Origin: JBAZJN01 sp041651295
Lineage (GTDB): Bacteria > Patescibacteriota > UBA1384 > XYA2-FULL-43-10 > CAINNR01
Assembly: GCA_041651295.1 (NCBI GenBank)
Contig: JBAZJN010000022.1
Coordinates: forward strand, 1-15,587
Direction of reading: 5' to 3'
DNA: 15,587 bases
In this document: piece by piece, positions 1 to 8,180 of the stretch
Layout of the letters: every line of letters starts with the position of its first letter
Position numbering within the stretch: position 1 is the first letter of the stretch
Notes under the pieces: model-generated
Databases searched by the model: none
What the model was told of the DNA's origin: nothing
The model's input: only the letters and a program-made list of their open reading frames with translations
Made by a program: the position numbers and the translations under genes

Positions 1-2
1 GG

Positions 3-17
3 ACGGCAAAATGCCGT
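3..17 (-). terminator. Possible terminator hairpin after the leftmost gene
   Basis: A perfect 6-bp stem (ACGGCA, 3-base loop, TGCCGT) lies 7 bases past the stop codon of the membrane-anchored gene that ends at 25. On the minus strand the stem would be followed by sequence outside the window, so a U-tract cannot be confirmed. It would be the first plausible end for the long leftward gene run. Confidence 0.35.
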
Positions 18-24
18 TGAATTA

Positions 25-1041
25 TTAATTGGTCTGAATAAAAGTTCTGCCGTCAGGCGTGGCACACTGTGGCGGATTGGATTTCATTATGGAAAAGCCT
101 GCCATAACGCAAGAATTAAAATCGGTAATTTGTTTTAGAAGCTCATCGCATTTTTCTTTATCTTCCGAATAACTCGATACTAAACATTTAGAGAGCTGGC
201 TTGCTAAAGTGTTTTCATCTGAAGCCGAATCCCACCTGACGGTTTGGACTATGCGATCCACCGTTGCGTCAAGATCAAAAGCCTCTCTTTCGCTCGTGCA
301 GGCCAGACTCTGTTCCTCATCGTAATTGGTACAATTTGGATAGCGCAAAACAAAGCTGACCGAAACCAATTTTCCTCTCTTGGGAGTCGTATAAATGTAG
401 GAAGAATAAACACTTCCCGCAGCTCCTTCGTTTTTAACGTTAACGCAGTAAATTCTATTATCGACTAATCTCTGGCTGGTTATTTCAAGCATGCTGCTTT
501 TCTCCTGAGGCGTTTCTACGCAGGAAAAATTGCCCGATTCAACCTTTATGGTCGGTGGCCACTCTGCAACGCTAATATATTTTGCCAATAATTCTTTGGG
601 ATATTGAAATGTTATTCCATCGTCATTGGTAATTGTCACCCATAGATTATTATCAGAACCATTGGTGTTTTCAGTAATAGTCCAAAGCGAATAATAACGG
701 CCGTAATATTTGTGAGTGGCAACTGCACTTTGTCCTGTCGGAGACTTGAAAAAATAACCTGATCCCATTTGTTCTGTAAACTCATACCCCTTAGTTTTCA
801 TAAAATTATATATCATCATCCCGTTCTTACTTTCGGTCATGAATTTATTATCCGAACCAGACAATTGGACTATGTCCGCATCACTAAATTTTAATTGAAT
901 AATCCCTTTGATTTCTGGCCAAGGATTACCTTCTTGAAAGATGACTGGGGAGTAAAAAAGTATAAAAACACCTAACAATAAAATAATTAAGGAAGCGATA
1001 AATAAAACTTTTTTATTTTTTGACGAGTGTTCAAAAATCAT
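25..1041 (-). CDS. Membrane-anchored exported protein with C-terminal TPDGR motif
   Basis: A 338-residue protein of unknown function. A short charged N-terminus is followed by one hydrophobic helix (about residues 11-31) with no lipobox, so it is probably a single-pass protein with a large outward-facing domain. The domain contains paired cysteines and a YPKELLAKYI segment around residue 150, of a style I associate with exported proteins of candidate-phyla bacteria. The last 31 residues (308-338) carry F..C..AGF..M....P.QC.TPDGR.F, a small two-cysteine motif found in many uncharacterised exported bacterial proteins. The same motif occurs in the partial gene at the right edge, directly after its membrane helix. 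The start overlaps the stop of the upstream small membrane protein by four bases (ATGA), so translation is probably coupled. Existence is well supported; function is not. Confidence 0.85.
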   Translation of the reverse strand: MIFEHSSKNKKVLFIASLIILLLGVFILFYSPVIFQEGNPWPEIKGIIQLKFSDADIVQLSGSDNKFMTESKNGMMIYNFMKTKGYEFTEQMGSGYFFKSPTGQSAVATHKYYGRYYSLWTITENTNGSDNNLWVTITNDDGITFQYPKELLAKYISVAEWPPTIKVESGNFSCVETPQEKSSMLEITSQRLVDNRIYCVNVKNEGAAGSVYSSYIYTTPKRGKLVSVSFVLRYPNCTNYDEEQSLACTSEREAFDLDATVDRIVQTVRWDSASDENTLASQLSKCLVSSYSEDKEKCDELLKQITDFNSCVMAGFSIMKSNPPQCATPDGRTFIQTN

Positions 1042-1229
1042 AGTGGATTATTATTTTTCTTTCTGCCTCTGATCGCAATAACAATTGTGGCAATAATCAG
1101 AATAAGGCCGAGTCCTTGCGCTCCAGGGCTGTCGTCGTATCCGCCGAATACGATTAAAAACAGCCCAAATAATATTACTAAAATACAAAGTGTTATTTTA
1201 ATATATTTATTCATTTCTTTTATATCCAT
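1038..1229 (-). CDS. Small two-helix membrane protein
   Basis: A 63-residue hydrophobic protein with two predicted membrane helices (about residues 10-29 and 37-53), a short acidic loop between them (YDDSPG) and a basic, Asn-rich tail. The start is uncertain. Met1 at 1229 overlaps the upstream gene by 23 bases, while Met6 at 1214 gives 58 residues and an overlap of only 8 bases, closer to the spacing of its neighbours. Its stop overlaps the next start in an ATGA arrangement. No family is recognised. It is likely an inner-membrane protein cotranscribed with the genes around it. Confidence 0.6.
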   Translation of the reverse strand: MDIKEMNKYIKITLCILVILFGLFLIVFGGYDDSPGAQGLGLILIIATIVIAIRGRKKNNNPL

Positions 1230-1539
1230 CTATCAAGTACAGAATTCCTGGAATGATAGGCACGGCTAAATTGATGCTAAGATTTGCTTCCGTTAAAAGA
1301 CCGACAATAAAACCGATTGCAATTGCGATAACAATAAGCCAGCCTGCGACTTTTGGATGTTTCCAGCCTAAAGCCAGGCCGATAAAAACCAACGGCATCA
1401 TAGATAAGGCAACATTCTCCCACAGGGAATAATTCGGATTAGCAAATGGGAGAGGATTGCCATAGCCAAAATAAAACGGCAAAGCAAATACCAGAATACA
1501 CAATGCAATTATTCGAGCGAACCATTTGATTGTTTTCAT
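1207..1539 (-). CDS. Small four-helix membrane protein
   Basis: A 110-residue, very hydrophobic protein with about four membrane helices (residues 8-25, 44-58, 63-83 and 89-103) and a short basic-acidic C-terminal tail. Its overall form (a WFARI-like start, then a GLALGWKHP turn between helices 2 and 3) resembles small uncharacterised membrane proteins common across bacteria; I cannot assign a named family with confidence. Its ATG overlaps the upstream stop by four bases (ATGA), which fixes the start and suggests coupled translation. No catalytic residues are visible. Confidence 0.7.
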   Translation of the reverse strand: MKTIKWFARIIALCILVFALPFYFGYGNPLPFANPNYSLWENVALSMMPLVFIGLALGWKHPKVAGWLIVIAIAIGFIVGLLTEANLSINLAVPIIPGILYLIDGYKRNE

Positions 1540-1727
1540 AAATTTATTTTTTTAATAATAACTTTTTTAGGAAACTCTGGCTTAATTATTAAATCGGGCA
1601 TATAGGTAACCTTATAAAGATTAAACAGGTTATTGGCTCTATGCGAAGCTTCCTGGTCAGACAATTCAACCCCGTACCGCTTTTTATATAATTCCTTAAA
1701 TTCTTGTATGGCTTGTTGGGGCAACAT
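1536..1727 (-). CDS. Small soluble protein, paralogue of the gene at 11565
   Basis: A 63-residue protein of unknown function. The frame is open up to 1787, but I choose the ATG at 1727 because the upstream gene ends TAA one base before it. Also, from this Met the protein aligns without gaps to the product of 11565-11762: 17 of the first 44 positions are identical, including Met1-Leu2, LYK at 13-15, G19, E21, S23, EA at 26-27, Y42 and P44. The shared pattern (I..F..LYK.R.G.E.S..EA) looks like a compact helical domain of a kind I have seen in candidate-phyla and mobile-element neighbourhoods. The C-terminus here differs, ending in a basic stretch rich in Ile and Lys. The stop overlaps the next ATG by four bases. 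Confidence 0.7.
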   Translation of the reverse strand: MLPQQAIQEFKELYKKRYGVELSDQEASHRANNLFNLYKVTYMPDLIIKPEFPKKVIIKKINL

Positions 1728-1728
1728 A

Positions 1729-1986
1729 TTAGCAAGATTTAATCTGTAAAATAATACCCATAATTTGCGTAATGAACCCAAGCGCAAACAGACTAAAGCC
1801 AGCTATACCTAATTTTCTATCTTTCAAATGTTTTTTCTGAGTATAATCTCCCGTTTTTTTATCCATATCTACAATAAAATCATCATCAATGTTTCTCCGA
1901 ACGCTCAAATAAGGATACAACACAACCAATGACGCTGCAGTATTTAGGCAGAGTCCTATTAAGATCAAAATATTAGACAGAGTCAT
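1729..1986 (-). CDS. Small membrane protein with cytoplasmic-type charged loop
   Basis: An 85-residue protein with two membrane helices (about residues 5-24 and 59-82) joined by a 34-residue charged loop holding Asp-rich and Lys-rich patches. No family is recognised. It begins 13 bases after the stop of the 1016-residue gene with no hairpin or promoter visible in between, so it probably belongs to the same transcript. It ends one base before the next start. Two-helix membrane proteins are frequent toxic or effector partners in defence operons, but nothing in this sequence by itself shows that role. Confidence 0.65.
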   Translation of the reverse strand: MTLSNILILIGLCLNTAASLVVLYPYLSVRRNIDDDFIVDMDKKTGDYTQKKHLKDRKLGIAGFSLFALGFITQIMGIILQIKSC

Positions 1987-1999
1987 ATTTTCTAATTGT

Positions 2000-4900
2000 T
2001 TATTTTATAATCTCCTTCAGCTTCCAAAACGTGCTCCCACCCTCACGAATCAGATCATCGACGAGTTTATAAGTATCGTCTTTTGTATCAGCATTTTCAT
2101 AAAGAGCTTTAAGGGCTCCAAACCACTCCTCGTCATACATAAACGGCATACGCATTTTACCGCCACGAACTCCACCTTCAAGTAAAGCAAGCCGTGCGAT
2201 TTCCAGCGTATCTTTGGGCGCAACTTTTGCCAATTCATTAATAGATTTAGTGAGGGCGTAGTCCCATTCCAAAACACCCTTAGTTTTTTCTAACGTTACT
2301 TTTAATTGTTTAGCTAACCATACTGGCTCAAAAAGTCCCTTTTCAAGATTTACCCAAAATCCAAATTCAGCAAATAACTTTGGATCATCATAATTCTTAA
2401 TTAACCACTCCCAAAATTTAATCAATCTCTCTCGGCTTTCTGAATCTTTCTTTAATTGTTCGTTTATTCTTGCGTTGTCCCCGGAAACGAACATTCTCCC
2501 GATAAAACTGACAAATGCCTTCTGGCGTTCAATATCTTGCTTCCAAAATTCCTTAAAGAGAGGATGATCAAATCCGAACTTTTTGCAATAAACAATAAAG
2601 GCCAATGCCATATGAACGGCAATTCCTTCGTCTGGCTCTTTAAAATATTTGCGTTTTTGATCTTCATTGCCAGTCAAATTTAAGCCACGCTCATACAATT
2701 TCTGAAACTCTGAATCAAAAAATATTTCCTCATAAAGATTATTGGCAAGATAACCTTCCCAGGCAGCAAGGTAAAGGTGTTTTTTAGTCGAATCTTCTGG
2801 GAATATCTGAAGCAAAAGCTTGTGCATCCAATCTATATCACGGAAGTAAAATGATGGCAGATAGTGCCCGAACATAAACATCAATGCACGAGTATTCTCT
2901 TTCTTTAAAACTTCATCATATAATTTTTTAACATCTTCAGTAATTTTAATCTTATCCTCTTTTTTAAATTGTTTTCCATCCTGATAAACAAACAATGTAA
3001 AAGCCTGAAACGCACGACCACGTACTGTATTAATTGCCATTGTAAACGGATCACTAACCGAATACTCTTCTTTATCACCAGGCGAATGAGTCTTCATTGT
3101 CGCCGTTTCTAATTCCTCGTCTTGCGGTTCTGGATCAGGATATACCAAAAGATAACTTATAATTTCAAAAAGCTGACTGCGATATTTTGAAAAATCTATG
3201 ACAATCTTCCCTTTATTTTCGTTTAATAATTCCTGTAAAATGTCCGTTATTGCAGAACACACACCAGTCCAACTTGAAAGCCAAGCGTCAAATTTTTCTC
3301 GCTCTCTGACTTTATGATCAAAAGCTTTTGCAATTCCCGAATCTTTAATGGCAATAAAGACATCTATCAACTTATTCCACAGGATACTTTGGGCTTTTAT
3401 TTTATCAGCACGAATAGCTTCTTGAATACCCCTAAGAAACGAGTAAGTATAGTGTTCATCAAGAACATCTCTTTCGAAGAATAAATTGGCATTTTGAATA
3501 TAATCCTGCAAACGCTTTGCAATATCAACACGTAATTGCTCCCCGACACCTTCAGCATTCAAAGGATTTAAAAAATCATCGCCTGTATTTTTTTCTCTTA
3601 AAGCTTCTGGTTTCCAGTCGTTTCTTAATTTTTTAGCGATATCAGCGACGGAGAGATTACCGAATTCCTCTTGTGAAATAACAGCTTTTGGTTTTACAAA
3701 ACCGCTCACTACTTTTCCAATAGACGGTTCCGGTTCAAAAGCAGGATCGCATTTTTTACCAAATATTTTTTTGCAATCATCATTTTCTTTTTCGGTTAGG
3801 GAATCACAAATACTGGAAAGAATCTGCCAACCATCACGCCTATACCATTGTTCTTCTTTTTTATCTTCACGGCTTTGCCCGAAATATTTAAAGACATTTG
3901 ATACATATTCACGCTGATAATCAGACCCAAGAACATTAAAACTTTGCTTAAGGGTTTTCTTGTATTCTGTCCCTGATTCGATCTCGTAATAATGTTTACC
4001 GGCCCCCATCACTTCAAACAACCGTGATAAAGATTGCTTCAATTCTGTCTTAAAAGCAGCTGGACATAAACTTAAAATAAACAGACGTAATCTCCATGTC
4101 GATCTACTTTCTGGTAATATCTCAATATATTTCTTATAAATCTCATTTATTAATTCTGACTTACCGCAATTACCACCGATTAATCTTTGAGAAAGTATTT
4201 TAACGGCCGCAGCTAAATCTTTGACATTTTCACGATCCGAATGATGTTTTTCATCACCCAGTTCCAAGGAGAAAAAATCCACATCAAAAAGATAAAATGT
4301 ATCACGTATTAAAAATACCTCGTTTTTTTCGCCCTCATCACCTAAGCATATAATTGCTGCCATTACTTTTGTCGTAAGCTCTAATGCCTTTTCAAGATAT
4401 CGATTGTCTGTAGCTACTAAATACTCAAAAACTTTAGTATAAGAAAGGTCATTAAAATAGAAAGGATTATCTGAAGAATAACCACGGGAGTTTTTCTTAT
4501 ATTCTTCCTTGTTCTTAACGGTAAGCACTGCTTCGGCAAGCGTTAAAATACTTTCGTAATCTTTGGCGATAGCAAGTGTTTTAAATATTTTTTCATAATC
4601 GAAACCCCATTGGTTAAACACGCTCATTAATTGCACCCATTTTTCATCACGTATCTTCGATACCATTCTTGCCAACTCTTCTATCGACAAAGAGCTACAA
4701 ATTCTTAAAAACTGATCTATAACTTCTGGATTAAAATTATCATTTGAGATGGAGACGGAGAGCATAATATCTACAACTTTCTTCGGTTTTTTTTCTGCCA
4801 TTCTTGCAAGATAGTTTAATTCTGGAGTTCTGTATCCGTATTGCGTAGAATCTTCGGCTTTTTGTTTTATCACATCCAATAACCCATTTTCCCAAAGCCA

Positions 4901-5050
4901 ATTAAGCCAATTCTCATCAGCCTTTGTAAAAAAATATTGCCGGGCGTCATTATTAGTCAAAATCAAAGCAGAAACTTCTGCCACCTGAATACCATCAGGC
5001 GTTTTTGCTAACAATTCATCTATATTTTTATGTAATTTAATCTGATTCAT
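2000..5050 (-). CDS. Very large all-helical protein coupled to the type III R-M operon
   Basis: A 1016-residue soluble protein. It looks almost entirely helical, with many 30-40-residue units of HEAT/ARM/TPR-like character (for example EKALELTTKVMAAI, VFEYLVAT), and no signal peptide, membrane helix, Walker A motif or obvious nuclease motif. Around residue 670 it has an AINTVRGRA segment preceded by DP; similar INS.RG.A motifs occur, to my knowledge, in large helical proteins of defence loci, but this is recall and not a search. The start overlaps the stop of the upstream membrane gene by four bases (ATGA), so translation is almost certainly coupled. Size and position fit a scaffold, sensor or effector arm of the restriction system. 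Function is not established. Confidence 0.9.
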   Translation of the reverse strand: MNQIKLHKNIDELLAKTPDGIQVAEVSALILTNNDARQYFFTKADENWLNWLWENGLLDVIKQKAEDSTQYGYRTPELNYLARMAEKKPKKVVDIMLSVSISNDNFNPEVIDQFLRICSSLSIEELARMVSKIRDEKWVQLMSVFNQWGFDYEKIFKTLAIAKDYESILTLAEAVLTVKNKEEYKKNSRGYSSDNPFYFNDLSYTKVFEYLVATDNRYLEKALELTTKVMAAIICLGDEGEKNEVFLIRDTFYLFDVDFFSLELGDEKHHSDRENVKDLAAAVKILSQRLIGGNCGKSELINEIYKKYIEILPESRSTWRLRLFILSLCPAAFKTELKQSLSRLFEVMGAGKHYYEIESGTEYKKTLKQSFNVLGSDYQREYVSNVFKYFGQSREDKKEEQWYRRDGWQILSSICDSLTEKENDDCKKIFGKKCDPAFEPEPSIGKVVSGFVKPKAVISQEEFGNLSVADIAKKLRNDWKPEALREKNTGDDFLNPLNAEGVGEQLRVDIAKRLQDYIQNANLFFERDVLDEHYTYSFLRGIQEAIRADKIKAQSILWNKLIDVFIAIKDSGIAKAFDHKVREREKFDAWLSSWTGVCSAITDILQELLNENKGKIVIDFSKYRSQLFEIISYLLVYPDPEPQDEELETATMKTHSPGDKEEYSVSDPFTMAINTVRGRAFQAFTLFVYQDGKQFKKEDKIKITEDVKKLYDEVLKKENTRALMFMFGHYLPSFYFRDIDWMHKLLLQIFPEDSTKKHLYLAAWEGYLANNLYEEIFFDSEFQKLYERGLNLTGNEDQKRKYFKEPDEGIAVHMALAFIVYCKKFGFDHPLFKEFWKQDIERQKAFVSFIGRMFVSGDNARINEQLKKDSESRERLIKFWEWLIKNYDDPKLFAEFGFWVNLEKGLFEPVWLAKQLKVTLEKTKGVLEWDYALTKSINELAKVAPKDTLEIARLALLEGGVRGGKMRMPFMYDEEWFGALKALYENADTKDDTYKLVDDLIREGGSTFWKLKEIIK

Positions 5051-5664
5051 AATATGTAGCCAAATAAAGAACCAATCGTATTTTCAATTCCGCTAATTAT
5101 CCCTTTAAGTTCCTCTATGTTATTTGTAGAATTGTCCGATAATTGTTGTAAACTATTAAAACTACTGTCTAATGCCTTAATAAGATCTTCGTTAACTTCA
5201 GTACGATAACTTTCTTTTGCCAAAAAAACCTCCTTAACTTGCAGAAAAGCAGAAAGATAAGATGATGCCGCTAAAGGAGGGCAGCTATTTTTTAAGTGTT
5301 TATAACCATCACCATAGCGGTCAGCAAAAGTCGAAGTAATACTTCTGCCATTTAATACTCTTATAATCGAATCGACAAATTGTTTCTCTTTATAAGGTAA
5401 TTGTTCTGGCTTACTCTCCGCATCACTGCCAGTGTTAAAAGACACATTCCCGTAAATATCTCTCGCTTGTAAAGCCTGGCTATTATCTCCAATAGTCTCT
5501 TGCGTTTGTTCTGTTTCGCTCTCATCGTGAATTTTAATTTTGAAAAGATTTCCTATTATATTCCACTTCCGTTCAGCAAGCAGACCAATTACAAAAGTTA
5601 CGATAGGTATGACTACGTCTACAAGGAGATTATATAGATTGTAATCTTTAGGAAATATGTCCAT
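5047..5664 (-). CDS. Membrane-anchored accessory protein of the type III R-M operon
   Basis: A 205-residue protein. One membrane helix lies near the N-terminus (about residues 12-30), followed by a basic patch, an acidic Glu/Thr/Gln linker (47-57) and a short motif, TIGDNSQALQARDIYGNV (58-75). Motifs of this GDN...Q.RDI.GN type recur as beta-forming segments in predicted defence and signalling proteins; that comparison is from memory. The C-terminal part (about 90-205) is helical with a Leu/Ile heptad feel and may mediate oligomerisation. Its ATG directly abuts the TAA of res (5665-5667), and its own stop overlaps the next start, so it sits translationally locked between res and the 1016-residue gene. 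It could anchor the complex or the large protein at the membrane. Confidence 0.8.
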   Translation of the reverse strand: MDIFPKDYNLYNLLVDVVIPIVTFVIGLLAERKWNIIGNLFKIKIHDESETEQTQETIGDNSQALQARDIYGNVSFNTGSDAESKPEQLPYKEKQFVDSIIRVLNGRSITSTFADRYGDGYKHLKNSCPPLAASSYLSAFLQVKEVFLAKESYRTEVNEDLIKALDSSFNSLQQLSDNSTNNIEELKGIISGIENTIGSLFGYIL

Positions 5665-8178
5665 TTATTTCAATAATTCAACATCCAGCGCGGATCGGAA
5701 ATTAATAATTTTCCCTTCTCTAATACTCTGAAAATATGCATTGAAATCGGTCGGAGTGAGAAAATTAAACTTATATTGCAAGTTCTTTTTATTTTTCCGC
5801 AAATAATTATTAATTCTTTCAAAATGCGCCAGCGCATATTCGTTTTTCTTTTTGTTTTCTACTGACGGATCGTTAATTTCTTCATCATCCTTAATTTCAA
5901 CTACCAAAATTAAACCGTCGGTTTTTATGAAGAAATCCGGACTAAATTTTCCACGCTTAGGATGTTCGCCCTTTTTCCAGAAGTAATCAATCTCGTAAAA
6001 GCTCATCGGTGTTGATTTTATCCACGCAGTGATATGTTCTGTATTTTCTGCCTTGGTCAATTCCTTAACAAATCTGCGTTCATTATCGTGATCCGCAATA
6101 ACAGCGTTTAATGGCGTTTTAAAATCATAGTTATTGGCAACCTTAGCGCATTTAAATCCAGCCCCCTCCTCAACTGCTTCTTCATAAAACTCTTTATATT
6201 CGTCTGGCATATTTTCACTTGTTTTGCCCGTATAGAAAAGTGTCTTGCCGTTCTTCAGATCGGACGCACTCGCACTTTCTTGCGGTCGTTCGGTCGTTAG
6301 TACGGGATAATAGTTCGTTGGCTCAAAATCATAGCGAACAACTTGCGCCGCTTTCCTTTGAAGCGTGCCGAGCGATTGCAAAAACTTCTGTCGCATATTT
6401 TCTGTAATAACCTTGTTGCCGGTTTCCTTCAGCGATTTTTTTATTATTTCCTCCAGTTTTTCAACTGGAAATTGCTTTATATAAAATTTGCGGTCTTCGT
6501 TGTCCAATAAATCCTCAAATCGCTGGAACATAACCTCGGCAACTTCCTGCGAAGTATAGGTTTTATGCCTGATTTTCGTTTTCCATTGCGTTCGTGCGCC
6601 AGTGTCTGCTTCCTCAAACTCAACTGTCATATCTTCTTCTGGTAATTCCGTCGAAAGATCAACATATCCCTTTTTAAAAAGCTGGTATGGCTTCTCCATT
6701 TTGTAAGTTTCTGTGCGCGGCTTCGGATCATATTCAATGTTCAGAAGTTCAAAATTCAATTCCGACGAGGCAATCGGAAATGTTGGTATGCGTTTTTCAA
6801 ATTCCAAAACTTCATGGACAAGCTGTCGTATGTCGTCTGCCCATCGGTCGTGATTAAAAACAGTTACCTCCGGCTGTGCTCCTTTCCAGCCGTCTGGCAC
6901 GCGCAAGCCACGTCCGAGCACTTGGGCAATAAGCAATTTACTTTCAAACGCCCTTTTTTCGTGAGGGACAATTTGAAAAACGCGCTTTACATCCCAGCCC
7001 TCATTAAGCATAGAAACGGACAAAATCCACTCAACTTTACTACTTGCGTTGTTTACGCTTGCGAGGCGCGACAAATCCGGCGCATCGCTGTGAATAACGA
7101 GCACCTGTTCATCAATCTGCTCTCGGCTTTTTCCAGTTTCTTCTTTTAAAAATGCTTTGAATTTTTCTGCAACATCTTTACACCCACTAATATCTTTCGT
7201 AACGATAATTGTCAGAGGACGCAATTTATGCGCTTTTAACTTGCGCCGTATTTCTTCGTGGCGATTAAGTACCAATTGCCACTTTTCCGTCTCCGGTTGC
7301 CTCGTCTGGGGCATTTCGGCGACATACTGCACTTTCTTAACAAATTTTTCTTCCATCGCTTGCCGCAACGAATAGCGATAAATCACATCAGAAAAATACT
7401 CGTTGCCGAGATAACAAGTGCCGGAAACTCCAATGATATAATGAAAGCCGTAATCCGGATCGGTCAAAAATTCCTTCCATTTTTTTGCTTTGCTCGCCAC
7501 TTCGTTCGCAACATGGTGTACTTCGTCGTTTAGAATAAGCGTTCGTTCGCCTTTATTCTGTAAGCTGTCGCGAATTGACGAGCGAACATGAGCAAGGATC
7601 GCGTGATAGTTTTCAATGCAAACACTGCCAGATACAATACTCTCGCTCGCGTTTATGACACGCGGAGCATTCACTACTGCGGTTATGGGCAAAAGGTCAC
7701 GCAGATCGGCGTTTCCAGCTAATAGTTCAAACTTTTCCAATAATCCTGTTTCGATCGTCGTGGACGGACACAATACCAAAACTCTATCCACTGCGCCCTC
7801 GGCAAGCATAATCGCCGCAATGCCGTACATCACATAACTTTTGCCAGTACCAGTCGCCAAATCAAGCGAGGCGGCGAGTTGGTCCGGCAATTGCAAATAC
7901 CTCTCCATATTTCCGATTGAGCCGTACTTATCGCGCAATACTTCATTATGTTCAAAACTCTTTCCCGCCAAATCACGCAAATCTCGATACTCGCCACCAA
8001 GCAAATACCGCATAGCGGAGCGGATTGCGTCTTTTTGATATTCTCGGACACCGCAAAGCTCATCAAGAAATGCCTCATATTTATTCTCGTCCCATTTGTG
8101 GCGATCAACCGAAGTGCTGACCTCCAGCACGAGGTTTTCATTATGAAATCGCTTTGTTCCGTTTGTTCGTTTTTGCAT
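5665..8178 (-). CDS. res: Type III restriction endonuclease Res subunit
   Basis: An 837-residue DEAD/DEAH-type helicase-nuclease of the type III restriction family, which translocates or slides on DNA with the Mod subunit and cuts. Visible motifs in order: REYQKDAI (Q-like, about 45-52), Walker A ATGTGKS (108-114), Walker B DEVHH (218-222), SGT (252-254), SMLNEGWD and QVLGRGLRVPDG (motifs V and VI, near 390-430), then a C-terminal PD-(D/E)xK nuclease with PDFF at 747-750 and EIK at 761-763. All key residues are present and the length is near the usual range, so the gene looks intact. It starts two bases after the mod stop. In this family Res needs Mod to recognise DNA, so the frameshifted mod upstream probably leaves it without targeting. 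Confidence 0.95.
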   Translation of the reverse strand: MQKRTNGTKRFHNENLVLEVSTSVDRHKWDENKYEAFLDELCGVREYQKDAIRSAMRYLLGGEYRDLRDLAGKSFEHNEVLRDKYGSIGNMERYLQLPDQLAASLDLATGTGKSYVMYGIAAIMLAEGAVDRVLVLCPSTTIETGLLEKFELLAGNADLRDLLPITAVVNAPRVINASESIVSGSVCIENYHAILAHVRSSIRDSLQNKGERTLILNDEVHHVANEVASKAKKWKEFLTDPDYGFHYIIGVSGTCYLGNEYFSDVIYRYSLRQAMEEKFVKKVQYVAEMPQTRQPETEKWQLVLNRHEEIRRKLKAHKLRPLTIIVTKDISGCKDVAEKFKAFLKEETGKSREQIDEQVLVIHSDAPDLSRLASVNNASSKVEWILSVSMLNEGWDVKRVFQIVPHEKRAFESKLLIAQVLGRGLRVPDGWKGAQPEVTVFNHDRWADDIRQLVHEVLEFEKRIPTFPIASSELNFELLNIEYDPKPRTETYKMEKPYQLFKKGYVDLSTELPEEDMTVEFEEADTGARTQWKTKIRHKTYTSQEVAEVMFQRFEDLLDNEDRKFYIKQFPVEKLEEIIKKSLKETGNKVITENMRQKFLQSLGTLQRKAAQVVRYDFEPTNYYPVLTTERPQESASASDLKNGKTLFYTGKTSENMPDEYKEFYEEAVEEGAGFKCAKVANNYDFKTPLNAVIADHDNERRFVKELTKAENTEHITAWIKSTPMSFYEIDYFWKKGEHPKRGKFSPDFFIKTDGLILVVEIKDDEEINDPSVENKKKNEYALAHFERINNYLRKNKKNLQYKFNFLTPTDFNAYFQSIREGKIINFRSALDVELLK

Positions 8179-8180
8179 AA

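Noticed and set aside
1728..1787. A 20-residue N-terminal extension of the small protein at 1536
   Set aside because: It would overlap the upstream gene by 59 bases, and the paralogue at 11565 begins exactly at the Met encoded at 1727.
6814..7533. Plus-strand open frames of 72-111 residues opposite res
   Set aside because: They are antisense to helicase motifs of Res, with Cys/Ser/Phe-rich translations typical of shadow frames.
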